Of a stretch of 64,000 nucleotides of DNA, positions 43,964 through 51,851 are shown one piece after another. Under the pieces are notes generated by a model. It had not been told where the DNA came from and made no database searches. It was given only the letters and a program-made list of their open reading frames with translations. This stretch comes from Oscillibacter sp. 1-3 (lineage in GTDB: Bacteria; Bacillota; Clostridia; Oscillospirales; Oscillospiraceae): contig NZ_KE159711.1 in assembly GCF_000403435.2 (NCBI RefSeq), positions 306,205 to 370,204 of the forward strand, in the 5' to 3' direction. A program made the translations under genes and the position numbers. The first letter of the stretch is position 1. Each line of letters starts with the position of its first letter.

Positions 43964-44406
43964 CGGGGCGGCTCCACTCTCTCCAATGCCGCCGCCTTTA
44001 GCTGGCTAACCCGCTTTGTATCAACGAAGTGCGTGGCATACCACCGCTCAATCTCTGGATCGCCGCTCTTGCTGAACCGAAGGGGGATCACCGGCTTATG
44101 CCCCTGACCGCCCTTTTTCTTTACGCCCCACCGTTTATAGTAGCAGAAAGACGGCTTTAACCCCGCCTTTTTCGCATACACCCGCATCTGGTGCATGACG
44201 GTAGACAGCTTGCTTAAATTGGCCGTACAGACGCGCTCCAAGTAGGAGACGCGCCCATACCGCCAGTTTTCATAGTCCTTTTTGGACAAATAGCCTATTT
44301 CCATCAGCACATCCACCGGAGCCGCAAAGCCCCGGTCCCGGCATTGCCGGTACATGGCTGAGTTTACCTTGCCAGTCAAATCTCTATTATTCATGGAGAA
44401 CCCCAT
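43921..44406 (-). CDS. Unrecognised antisense-overlapping ICE protein
   Basis: 161 residues, basic (SKKDYENWRYGRVSYLERVCTANLSKLSTVMHQMRVYAKKAGLKPSFCYYKRWGVKKKGGQGHKP...), probably nucleic-acid binding. It is convergent with virD4 and overlaps its last 43 nt. Such an overlap, and the codon pattern, support a real gene; no family is recognised. Start 44406 or the nearby 44394. Confidence 0.6.
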   Translation of the reverse strand: MGFSMNNRDLTGKVNSAMYRQCRDRGFAAPVDVLMEIGYLSKKDYENWRYGRVSYLERVCTANLSKLSTVMHQMRVYAKKAGLKPSFCYYKRWGVKKKGGQGHKPVIPLRFSKSGDPEIERWYATHFVDTKRVSQLKAAALERVEPPRQEGESPEDGASIS

Positions 44407-44535
44407 TTATCTGTGTTGTCTGCATTATACGACAGAAACGGGTATTTGTAAAGGCTGGCACAACCTTTGACCGTCTAGCCGGACAAGCTGCTTTTGATCG
44501 CTGTTACTCAAAAGCCACGTTCCCGGCCCGGTAGC

Positions 44536-44574
44536 GCCGCTGACTGACACCATCAGTCGGCGGCGTTTCATATT
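44536..44574 (+). promoter_or_regulatory. Hairpin in the maff2 leader
   Basis: CGCCGCTGACTGA pairs with TCAGTCGGCGGCG with one extra G; it lies about 65 bp before the maff2 start in an otherwise gene-free stretch (44407-44638). Possibly a leader element or terminator without U-tract. Confidence 0.45.
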
Positions 44575-44638
44575 TCCGGGAAGTTTTCCCGCTGACACTT
44601 TCAAACAAGATTTTTGCAACAATTATGGAGGTATTTTA

Positions 44639-44779
44639 ATGGAATTTTTCACTTCTGCTATCGACACTTTGAAGGTTCTGGTAATTGCCCTCGGCGCTGG
44701 CCTGGGCGTGTGGGGTGTCATTAACCTGCTGGAGGGGTACGGCAACGACAACCCCGGCGCGAATGCTCATGTACGGTAA
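44639..44779 (+). pseudogene. maff2 gene, 5' fragment
   Basis: MEFFTSAIDTLKVLVIALGAGLGVWGVINLLEGYGNDNPGA is the Maff2-family start, a small two-helix membrane protein of Tn1549-like conjugation systems. After NPGA the frame enters the IME1 left end and stops 5 codons later. The 3' part is found 10 kb away at 54736-54828. Confidence 0.88.
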
Positions 44780-44787
44780 AGAAGCAA
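44764..44787 (+). repeat. IME1 left terminal inverted repeat
   Basis: Starts TGCTCATGT and contains GTAAAGAAG; matches the complement of the right end at 19 of 24 positions. Confidence 0.85.
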
Positions 44788-44870
44788 GCAACCGAAAACA
44801 AGAGATAGACCGCCAGCACCACACTATTCCGAACCAAAGAAACCAAAGACCAAAAGACAAGCACCGTGGA

Positions 44871-45000
44871 AATGTGTATAACTTGCTATTCCGTCATGGA
44901 AAAGTCCATTCACAGAACATGGAAAAGCTAAAGGGCAGCTTTCCCACATTCTGCAAACAGACTTTCCCACAACTCCATAAGACAGCAAGTTATGCACATT
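44871..45000. repeat. Nested inverted repeats near the IME1 left end
   Basis: The outer arms AATGTGTATAACTTGCT (44871-44887) and AGCAAGTTATGCACATT (44984-45000) are complementary at 16 of 17 positions. Inside, AGAACATGGAAAAGCT pairs with AGCTTTCCCACATTCT (13 of 16), and GGAAAAGTC faces GACTTTCC. A 130-bp cruciform or RNA structure; it lies after the tetR stop. Could be a single-strand origin, recombinase accessory site or terminator. No protein-coding sense seen. Confidence 0.6.
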
Positions 45001-45056
45001 ACACACAGTGCCGACTACTACGGAATCCCTCTTTATCTCCACACAGATTATTTCTT

Positions 45057-45614
45057 TTATGGCATATTCCAACTTGCGTCAATAGAATAAATAAGCTGGA
45101 TTATTTTTTCCTTTGGGGTAGAAAAATTATTCTTAATCCAAAGTGAGATTATTGAGAGGCAGCCTTGAATATGATATGTCGCCATATAGAGCATTTCTTC
45201 TGAAACGGAAGATATATTTTCTTCTTGCATCCATATTTCAAGATATTTTTCTTCTATGATGTCATACATATGCTCTTGAAATTTGTGGTCAATTCCCTTT
45301 CCGAAAAAAAGCAAGCGGCTTAGGGCAGGATTTTCATAAATATAATCAATAATGGAATTATAAATATTTTCGTAATGACCTGCTGGATTATCGTTAATAA
45401 ATTTAGTGAACTCAGATATAGCGTCATGTTCCATTTGCTCATATAAGTCATACACATCATGGTAGTGCGAATAAAAAGTAGCTCTATGTATGTCTGCCTT
45501 GTTGACTAATTCCTGTACTGTAATTTTTTGAAGTTCCTTATCAAGCATTGCGTCAGCAAGAGCAGACTGTAATGCTTTTATTGTCTTTTTGACCCGCCTA
45601 TCATGTTTATTCAT
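45057..45614 (-). CDS. TetR/AcrR-family regulator
   Basis: 185 residues: HTH (KTIKALQSALADAMLDKELQKITVQELVNKADIHRATFYSHYHDVYDLYEQM) of TetR type, then a TetR_C-like helical ligand domain. Start at 45614 is chosen because AAGGAG is 7 nt before it; the frame stays open upstream without one. Divergent from the cation transporter, with a 9-bp inverted repeat in the 160-bp spacer. Likely represses both genes until a metal or drug is bound. Confidence 0.85.
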   Translation of the reverse strand: MNKHDRRVKKTIKALQSALADAMLDKELQKITVQELVNKADIHRATFYSHYHDVYDLYEQMEHDAISEFTKFINDNPAGHYENIYNSIIDYIYENPALSRLLFFGKGIDHKFQEHMYDIIEEKYLEIWMQEENISSVSEEMLYMATYHIQGCLSIISLWIKNNFSTPKEKIIQLIYSIDASWNMP

Positions 45615-45648
45615 AGTTTTCTCCTTTAAACAACAGTTTCGAGCGGCA

Positions 45649-45748
45649 GTGTCGTTTAGGCAACAATTATAGATAAAATTGAAGATAGAAAAACGACACA
45701 TGTTATAGTATACTGCTCGTTGTACGGATATGTCAATCTGAATACTAT
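45649..45748. promoter_or_regulatory. Divergent promoter region of tetR and cation transporter
   Basis: GTGTCGTTT (45649-45657) and AAACGACAC (45691-45699) form a perfect 9-bp inverted repeat. Plus-strand promoter TTGTAC (45720-45725), 17 nt, TACTAT (45743-45748). A minus-strand TATAAT lies at 45671-45666. The repeat arms flank the tetR -10, so they may be half-sites for TetR. Confidence 0.55.
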
Positions 45749-45774
45749 AAAATTCCAAGGCAATGGAGGTAACC

Positions 45775-46671
45775 ATGACACAAAAACAAATTGAACGCAA
45801 ATCACTAATAGTAAGCTGCATTGTAAACTTAATAATGGCAATAGGTGGATTTTGGATTTTTTCGATAACAAATATTCAAGCTCTGTTTTTAGACTGTTCC
45901 TTTTCAATGATTGCTTCTTGCTCTTGTTTGGCAGCATTGGAAATTTCAAAAATTAGTAATAAAAAGACAAAGAATTACCCGGACGGTCTTTATTTTTTAG
46001 AGCCATTATATTCTATTTTTAGAACTTTATTAACATTGGTGCTACTGTTTTCTTCTGTTGCTCGTACTGCAAAAGCAGCATGGGGGTATTTTGCATATGG
46101 CGTTGGAACCCCTTTGATGATTGAACCTGTAATTCCTTATGAGATACTTATGTGTATCATATGTTTTGGGCTGTCTTTTTTTAACAGAAGCCAGAGCCGT
46201 AAAACTAATGATTCCAGTACACTTTTAGCAACAGAATCGAAAGGAAATCTTATCGACGGCATATTATCTTTGGGCGTAGCACTGTCTGCGTTCTTGATAA
46301 AACTGATAGATATTAACGGAAGTTTGGGTTTCCTTCATTATACTGGAGATTTTTTTATTACGACAATTATAGTCTTGCCTGCAATAAAAGAACCGATAAG
46401 TGTTTTCATATCTTCTTTCCGCGAATTGTCAGGAGGGTTGACAACGAATCAGGAACTAAAAAGAACAGTTTTCCAATTTGTAGAAAAGAATCTTAGCGGT
46501 ATTATGACATTGCAAAAATGTGACATATATAAAATTGGTATGCACATAAAAGTTTGCATTTATATTACCAATAACATTGATTATAAAAAAATACAAACTG
46601 TCAAAAGGAATATCTTGAAAGATATATGTCCTATTTACGAAAATGCTGAAATTGTTTTTTGTGAATGGTAA
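45775..46671 (+). CDS. Cation diffusion facilitator-like transporter
   Basis: 298 residues with about six membrane segments (SCIVNLIMAIGGFWIF, ALFLDCSFSMIASCSCLAALE, FRTLLTLVLLFSSVA, ILMCIICFGLSFF, GILSLGVALSAFLIKL, FFITTIIVLPAI) and a C-terminal ferredoxin-like cytoplasmic domain. It is the CDF layout, with the usual metal residues altered (LDCSFSM in place of the typical SDGxHS), so the ion is uncertain. Start 45775 has GGAGG before it. AT-rich codon use marks it as recent cargo. Confidence 0.75.
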   Translation: MTQKQIERKSLIVSCIVNLIMAIGGFWIFSITNIQALFLDCSFSMIASCSCLAALEISKISNKKTKNYPDGLYFLEPLYSIFRTLLTLVLLFSSVARTAKAAWGYFAYGVGTPLMIEPVIPYEILMCIICFGLSFFNRSQSRKTNDSSTLLATESKGNLIDGILSLGVALSAFLIKLIDINGSLGFLHYTGDFFITTIIVLPAIKEPISVFISSFRELSGGLTTNQELKRTVFQFVEKNLSGIMTLQKCDIYKIGMHIKVCIYITNNIDYKKIQTVKRNILKDICPIYENAEIVFCEW

Positions 46672-46807
46672 TATGTGATACCGGGAGAAGATAATTAAAG
46701 GAGCGAAACGAGTTAAGACCTACGCATAAAGTTGTCGCTCCTTTGAATTATAAACAAGCAACCGTAAACCATGCACCGCCCCATGTGGGAGAAAGGGGGA
46801 ATCATCT

Positions 46808-47266
46808 ATGCCTTGCACAGAAGCATACAGGGAACACATCATGTATACGTTCAACGGCTTTTGCAAGACCGTCATACGTTATGCAGCACTCAACGCATGG
46901 CGTGACAGAAGCAGACAGCGGCAAAAAGAAATATCCCTTGAATACCTCACAGAAGAAAAGTTTTACCCTTTAGGCACAACAGACGAATATTTTGAAGCAC
47001 CCTACGAAGAACACCCTATAACGGTATGTGGTCAGACAGTTATCCTCACCAATGGAGAGCTTGCCGCCGCCCTGTTATCCCTACCACAGAAAAACCGGGA
47101 AATCATATTCCTTTACTTTTTCGGGGAGTATACACAACAGGAAATCGGGAAAATGTACGGACGCTGCCGGAGTACGACCGGGTATCAAATTCGCAGGACA
47201 TTAAAACTCCTGCAAAGAAAAATGGAGGTGCTTTCACATGGGGAATCCGAACCTTTTGCCCTATGA
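46808..47266 (+). CDS. Sigma-70-like factor of the mobile element
   Basis: 152 residues. The C-terminal region 4-type HTH (LLSLPQKNREIIFLYFFGEYTQQEIGKMYGRCRSTTGYQIRRTLKLLQRKM) is clear; the N-terminal part is like the sigma factors (ORF-type) on Tn916/Tn4451-type elements. It probably switches on mobile genes. Overlaps the next HTH gene by 29 nt. The ribosome site is AAAGGGGG. Confidence 0.82.
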   Translation: MPCTEAYREHIMYTFNGFCKTVIRYAALNAWRDRSRQRQKEISLEYLTEEKFYPLGTTDEYFEAPYEEHPITVCGQTVILTNGELAAALLSLPQKNREIIFLYFFGEYTQQEIGKMYGRCRSTTGYQIRRTLKLLQRKMEVLSHGESEPFAL

Positions 47267-47450
47267 AACGATTGTCCGGGCGACCAACGGAGAGCCGGAA
47301 GCCGTGGACGAGGTTTTACGGCATTACAGCAAGCAAATCCGAATCGCCGCCATTGAAAACGGGCATATAGACAGGGATACCGAGGACAGCATAAAACAGC
47401 GGCTTGTCACTGCCCTGTTTAAGTTCCGCTTTGATGAACAGAAAGTATAA
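47238..47450 (+). CDS. HTH protein of the mobile element
   Basis: 70 residues: LLPYETIVRATNGEPEAVDEVLRHYSKQIRIAAIENGHIDRDTEDSIKQRLVTALFKFRF, a short helix-turn-helix form (Hth_16-like) that usually follows the sigma gene in such elements. Co-transcribed and overlapping the sigma gene. Confidence 0.8.
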   Translation: MGNPNLLPYETIVRATNGEPEAVDEVLRHYSKQIRIAAIENGHIDRDTEDSIKQRLVTALFKFRFDEQKV

Positions 47451-47529
47451 GAAATCGCTTTCATTTTTTGAAAAACGGATATATAATAAAGCAACGACAA
47501 ATCAGAATTTGAAAGTGAGTTAAAATATT

Positions 47530-47949
47530 ATGGATTTAAGGAAAATAGAAAATTTTATTGATAAACAAAAAGTTAGTTTTATATGCTCTATTGATGATGA
47601 AAATTGTCCTAATATGAAAGCAATGCTAAAACCCCGTAAAAGAATAGGGCTAAAAGAGTTTTACTTTTCTACTAATACTTCATCTATGAGAGTAAAACAA
47701 TATAAAGATAATTCAAGTGCTAGTATTTACTTCTATCACAAAGGATTAATTAAATATGTTGGTGTTATGTTAAAAGGTAAAATGGAAGTCTTAACAGACC
47801 AAGAAACTAAAAACATGATTTGGAAAAAGGGCGATACAATGTTTTACAAAAAAGGTGTAACTGACCCAGATTATTGTGTTTTAAAGTTTACTGCTACAAG
47901 TGGTAGATATTATTGTGATTTGAAAACAGAAAATTTTGATATTAAGTAG
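47530..47949 (+). CDS. Pyridoxamine 5'-phosphate oxidase-like flavoprotein
   Basis: 139 residues with the split-barrel FMN-binding pattern (FICSIDDENCPNMKAMLKP, LKEFYFSTNTSSMRVKQYKDNSSASIYFYH). Probably binds FMN or F420-type cofactor; substrate unknown. Very AT-rich compared with its neighbours, a sign of recent acquisition by IME1. It follows the HTH gene by 79 bp and is closed by a terminator about 80 bp later. Confidence 0.8.
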   Translation: MDLRKIENFIDKQKVSFICSIDDENCPNMKAMLKPRKRIGLKEFYFSTNTSSMRVKQYKDNSSASIYFYHKGLIKYVGVMLKGKMEVLTDQETKNMIWKKGDTMFYKKGVTDPDYCVLKFTATSGRYYCDLKTENFDIK

Positions 47950-48025
47950 TTACTAAATTCCAGTTTGTGGAATTATAGCCAGCTAAAAACTGAATAACCG
48001 CCGCTACATAGAACGGCACACCAAG

Positions 48026-48058
48026 ACAGGAAATCAAGAAAAGGTTTCCTGTTTTTTT
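48026..48058 (+). terminator. Rho-independent terminator
   Basis: ACAGGAAA (48026-48033) pairs with TTTCCTGT (48045-48052), followed by a T7 run. It ends the cargo block of IME1. Confidence 0.8.
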
Positions 48059-48420
48059 GCGTCCATTTTTGGCATTTTGAAAAATTGTCAGTATTATACC
48101 GTGCAAGGGGGACTGAAAGAAATTCTCTCTCTTGTTTGGCAAATCCGCAAGCTGTCCGTGGAGGGCAGGCAAAGGAAAATCCCACCTGTTTTGTTTGGCA
48201 GTTTTCAATTTTCGGTGGTGTGGGAACTGAAAGGAAAGTGAAGAAATTTCCGCAAATCTCCGTCATTTTTGCTTTGCGTGGTGTTGTAGGTAGTAGGGGG
48301 AGAAATATCGCCGCAGCTTTGGCAAAATCCCCGCTTGCGGCACTAAAAGTATTGACAGAAGCCAGCACAGAGGAAACCGACACTTTTTAAGAGCAAGATT
48401 CTACCACAGTACCAAATTTC

Positions 48421-48475
48421 GCCTACCGGCTCATTTTGTCCTGCGGGAATCTTGTTGGGGTTGCCACCCCAAGCC
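48421..48475 (+). other. Candidate oriT of IME1 in the mob leader
   Basis: Within the gene-free 47950-48534 stretch, TTTTGTCCTGCGGG resembles IncP-type nic sites (ATCCTG-C), followed by a hairpin TTGGGG-6 nt-CCCCAA (48455-48472). It lies just before mobC and relaxase, where oriT is expected. Another small hairpin, GCGGC-TTAC-GCCGC, follows. The rest of the stretch (about 48060-48420) has overlapping open frames on both strands but no clear gene. Confidence 0.4.
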
Positions 48476-48534
48476 CGCCTTTTTGCGGCTTACGCCGCTT
48501 GAAAAAATCCACCCATGAAAGGAGGTTCACAGCC

Positions 48535-48930
48535 ATGAAAAGATACAACACGCCCCACCGCCACCGGGTAATCAAAACACGCTTGACCGAGGAAGAATAC
48601 GCCGAGTTTTCCGAGCGTGTCACCCTCTGCAAAATGAGCCAAGCCGAGTTTATCCGGCAAGCCCTTACCAAGTCAAGGATATGCCCGGTCATTACCGTTT
48701 CCCCGGTCAATGATGAATTACTCTCTGTTGTGGGAAAACTCACAGCCGAGTACGGGAAAATCGGCGGCAACTTGAATCAGATTGCCCGCTGTCTGAACGA
48801 GTACGGCGCACCTTATAACGCCCTCTCCCAAGAAGTGCGAGCCGCCGCAGCAGAGCTTGCCGCCTTGAAGTTTGAAGTCTTGCAGAAAGTAGGTGAAGCC
48901 GTTGGCAACGTTCAAACATATCAGCTCTAA
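48535..48930 (+). CDS. MobC-like relaxosome protein
   Basis: 131 residues: RHRVIKTRLTEEEYAEFSERVTLCKMSQAEFIRQALTKSRI is a ribbon-helix-helix type DNA-binding start, and GGNLNQIARCLNEYG is the MobC-specific part. It helps the relaxase open oriT. Start has AGGAGG 9 nt before it; it overlaps the relaxase GTG start. Confidence 0.9.
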   Translation: MKRYNTPHRHRVIKTRLTEEEYAEFSERVTLCKMSQAEFIRQALTKSRICPVITVSPVNDELLSVVGKLTAEYGKIGGNLNQIARCLNEYGAPYNALSQEVRAAAAELAALKFEVLQKVGEAVGNVQTYQL

Positions 48931-50533
48931 AAATGCCGACTATGGAGCTGCCGAGCAATACCTAACCTTTGAGCATGACGAGTTTACCATGAAGCCCACC
49001 CTTGATAAAAATGGGCGGCTTATCCCCCGTGATGATTTCCGCATATCTTCCCTTAATTGCGGCGGGGAAGATTTCGCCATAGCGTGTATGCGCTCCAATC
49101 TGAAATACGGCAAGAACCAAAAGCGGGAGGACGTGAAAAGCCACCATTACATTATCAGTTTTGACCCCCGTGACGCACAGGACAACGGCTTGACCGTAGA
49201 CCGGGCGCAAGCATTGGGCGAGGAATTTTGCAAGGCGCATTTCCCCGGACACCAAGCGTTGGTATGCACCCACCCGGACGGGCATAACCACAGCGGCAAC
49301 ATTCATGTGCATATCGTAATCAATTCATTGCGGATTGAGGAAGTACCCTTGCTGCCCTACATGGAAAGACCAGCCGACACAAGGGAGGGCTGTAAGCACC
49401 GCTGTACGGACGCAGTTATGGAGTATTTCAAAGCGGAAGTCATGGAGATGTGCCACAGGGAAAACCTCTATCAGATTGATTTACTCAACGGGAGCAAGAA
49501 CCGCATTACCGAGCGTGAGTATTGGGCGAAGCGGAAAGGACAAGCCGCACTGGATAAAGAGAACGCTTCCCTTGCCGCCGCAGGTGAGCCGCCCAAACTT
49601 ACGAAATTTGAAACCGACAAAGAGAAGCTGCGGCGCACGATCCGCACCGCCCTGTCCTCTGCTACCTCTTTTGAGGACTTCTCCGGGAAGCTGTTACAAC
49701 AGGGAGTGACCGTCAAGGAAAGCCGGGGGAGGTTATCGTATCTCACGCCGGACAGGACAAAGCCAATCACCGCCCGGAAGCTGGGTGATGATTTTGACCG
49801 TGCCGCCGTACTGGAAGCACTCTCCCAAAACGCACAGAACGCCACAAGAGCCGCCGAAAAGCCCTTACCCAAACAGGAATACCCCCGCAGCATAAAAGAC
49901 CGTTTACAGCGTAACAAAGCCGCCATAAACGCCCCGAAGAATGACGGAGTACAGCGCATGGTAGACCGGGAAGCCAAGCGAGCCGAGGGCAAGGGCATAG
50001 GATATGACCGCTGGGCGGCTGTCCACAACCTAAAGCAAATGGCGGCGACCATAAGTATTTACGGGGAATCCGGCTTTTCTTCCCCGGAAGAACTGGAAGC
50101 CGCCCTTGCCGCCGCCAGTGCGGGCTTGCATGAAACCACCGGGAAACTGAAAGCCGTGGAAAGCACTTTACGGGAGAAAAAAGACTTGCAGAAGCAGCTA
50201 TTAGCCTATATCAAGACCAAGCCAGCCCGTGACGGATTGCGGGCGCAGAAAACAGAGAAAGCCCGGAGAGCCTACCGGGAGCAGCACGAAAGCGAATTTA
50301 TCATTTCCGAATCTGCCGCCCGGTATTTCAAGGCACAGGGAATCTCCAAGCTGCCAGCGTCCAAAGCATTACAGACCGAGATTGAGCAGCTTACTAAAGA
50401 GAAAAACGCCCTTTACAACGAGTACCGGGAGAAGAAAGGGAACGTCCGGGAATTGCAGACCGTCAAGGGCAATATCGGGCAGATTTTAAGACGTGAGCCG
50501 GAACGGGGAAAGGGGCGGGAGAATGAACGGTAA
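48893..50533 (+). CDS. Relaxase (MobA/VirD2 family)
   Basis: 546 residues. The N-terminal relaxase domain has the catalytic Tyr region (YGAAEQYLTFEHDE) and the His triad HPDGHNHSGNIHVHIVINS (about 122-140). The C-terminal part is helical and charged (coiled-coil KTEKARRAYREQHESE). Nicks oriT and leads the strand through a helper channel. GTG start inside the mobC gene. Followed by the Cys-rich gene with an 11-nt overlap. Confidence 0.92.
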   Translation: MKPLATFKHISSKNADYGAAEQYLTFEHDEFTMKPTLDKNGRLIPRDDFRISSLNCGGEDFAIACMRSNLKYGKNQKREDVKSHHYIISFDPRDAQDNGLTVDRAQALGEEFCKAHFPGHQALVCTHPDGHNHSGNIHVHIVINSLRIEEVPLLPYMERPADTREGCKHRCTDAVMEYFKAEVMEMCHRENLYQIDLLNGSKNRITEREYWAKRKGQAALDKENASLAAAGEPPKLTKFETDKEKLRRTIRTALSSATSFEDFSGKLLQQGVTVKESRGRLSYLTPDRTKPITARKLGDDFDRAAVLEALSQNAQNATRAAEKPLPKQEYPRSIKDRLQRNKAAINAPKNDGVQRMVDREAKRAEGKGIGYDRWAAVHNLKQMAATISIYGESGFSSPEELEAALAAASAGLHETTGKLKAVESTLREKKDLQKQLLAYIKTKPARDGLRAQKTEKARRAYREQHESEFIISESAARYFKAQGISKLPASKALQTEIEQLTKEKNALYNEYREKKGNVRELQTVKGNIGQILRREPERGKGRENER

Positions 50534-50909
50534 ACGCCCCTACATGGACTACCGCCAGTACCGGGCGGCGTGTCGGCTTGTGCATGAGTGCTGTAACTAC
50601 GATAACGGCAACTGTATCTTGCTGGATAACGGCGAGCCTTGCGTGTGTGTGCAGAGTATCAGCTATTCGCTTCTCTGCCGCTGGTTCATTGCCGCCGTGC
50701 TGCCGCTGGACGGGAAACTGGAAGCCGCCCTTTTGCACCGGGCAGACAGGAAACGCTGTACCGAGTGCGGCGGGTATTTTCTCCCCAAGTCAAACCGGGG
50801 GAAATACTGCCCGGATTGTGCCGCAAAAGTGCGCCGCAGGAAAGAAGCCGAGCGACAGCGGAAAAGATACCACCTTTCTACGCATTTAGGCTATGAAAGA
50901 AGCCCGTAA
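50523..50909 (+). CDS. Cysteine-rich VLP-domain protein
   Basis: 128 residues: an N-terminal Cys-rich part (ACRLVHECCNYDNGNCILLDNGEPCVC), the VLP motif (IAAVLPLDGKLEAALL) and a C-terminal zinc-ribbon (CTECGGYFLPKSNRGKYCPDCAAKVRRRKEAERQRKRY). Likely DNA-binding in the replication or mobilisation module. A close relative occurs in IME2 at 62449. Confidence 0.85.
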   Translation: MNGKRPYMDYRQYRAACRLVHECCNYDNGNCILLDNGEPCVCVQSISYSLLCRWFIAAVLPLDGKLEAALLHRADRKRCTECGGYFLPKSNRGKYCPDCAAKVRRRKEAERQRKRYHLSTHLGYERSP

Positions 50910-51023
50910 ATCAAGGCTTTTTTGACCGCCCTCAACGGGTAGGCGGTACATTTATCCTTTACCCCCACAAAAGCCGCTTTAATTGCGTAACAGAAGCCAC
51001 AGAACAGACCAAAGGAGGAACGA

Positions 51024-51788
51024 ATGGCAGACAACCGCAAATATTACTACCTAAAGCTGAAAGAGAGCTATTTTGACGAGGACGCTATCGTGCTGCTGGA
51101 AAGTATGCAGGACGGTATGCTCTACTCAAACATTCTCTTGAAGCTGTACCTAAAATCACTGAAAAACGGTGGAAAGCTCCAACTTGCCGAAAATATCCCC
51201 TACACCGCACAGATGATAGCCACAATCACCCGCCAGCAAGTCGGCACAGTGGAGAGGGCTTTGCAGATTTTTATGAAGCTGGGGCTTGTAGAACCCTTGC
51301 AGAACGGGGCTTTATACATGAGCAACATTGAACTCTTAATCGGTCAGTCCTCTACCGAGGGGGAGCGCAAACGCCGGGCAAGGCGGGCTTTGCAGGAACA
51401 GAAAGCCTTGCCGGAAGCCGTGGCGGACAAACGTCCACCATATGGGGCGGACATTTGTCCACCAGAGATAGAGATAGAGAAAGAGATAGATATAGAGTTA
51501 GAGATAAAGAGAGAGGGAGAGATAAAAACAGGACAGACAGCCCCCGCCCCTTTTGGCAGATATGAAAATGTATTCCTGTCAGAAAGAGAGCTTGCAGAGC
51601 TGCAAGAGGAACTTCCCGGCAAATGGGAGTATTACATAGACCGCTTATCCGGCTATATCGCTTCCAGCGGGAAGAAATACAAGAACCATGCCGCCACTAT
51701 CCGGCGTTGGGCGGCTGATGACAGGGCAAAGGGGAAGCCGAAAAAGGGAATCCCCGATTATTCCTACAAAGAGGGCGAGAGCCTTTGA
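51024..51788 (+). CDS. Phage-type replisome organiser (initiator)
   Basis: 254 residues. N-terminal replisome-organiser winged-helix (about 1-120: YYYLKLKESYFDEDAIVLLESMQDGMLYSNILLKLYLKSLKNGGKL...), a low-complexity Glu/Ile/Lys linker (about 148-170), then a DnaD-like C-terminal part (LSERELAELQEELPGKWEYYIDRLSGYIASSGKKYKNHAATIRRW). It starts replication and recruits the DnaC-like loader encoded next. The linker coding DNA contains palindromes and purine repeats (separate entry). Confidence 0.88.
   Translation: MADNRKYYYLKLKESYFDEDAIVLLESMQDGMLYSNILLKLYLKSLKNGGKLQLAENIPYTAQMIATITRQQVGTVERALQIFMKLGLVEPLQNGALYMSNIELLIGQSSTEGERKRRARRALQEQKALPEAVADKRPPYGADICPPEIEIEKEIDIELEIKREGEIKTGQTAPAPFGRYENVFLSERELAELQEELPGKWEYYIDRLSGYIASSGKKYKNHAATIRRWAADDRAKGKPKKGIPDYSYKEGESL
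51425..51530. repeat. Iteron-like palindromes and purine tract in the IME1 initiator gene
   Basis: Two dyads, GGACAAACGTCC (51425-51436) and GGACATTTGTCC (51449-51460), 24 bp apart, each followed by ACC; then about 65 bp of nearly pure purine with repeated AGAGATA/AGATAGA. A like arrangement is in the IME2 initiator gene at 63340-63441. Candidate replication origin with iterons and unwinding region. Confidence 0.6.
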
Positions 51789-51851
51789 CAGCATAGACAC
51801 AACGCCCTGTAAACAGGGCGTAAAAGACCACGAACAAGGAGGAACGATTTT

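Noticed and set aside
48085..48390. A 101-codon frame (plus) and an overlapping minus frame in the IME1 intergenic stretch
   Set aside because: No ribosome site, odd composition and open frames on both strands; more likely a conserved cis region of the element than a gene.
51464..51530. CRISPR-like or simple microsatellite explanation of the AGAGATA tract
   Set aside because: No spacers or fixed-length repeats; the tract keeps the reading frame and recurs in a second element together with palindromes.
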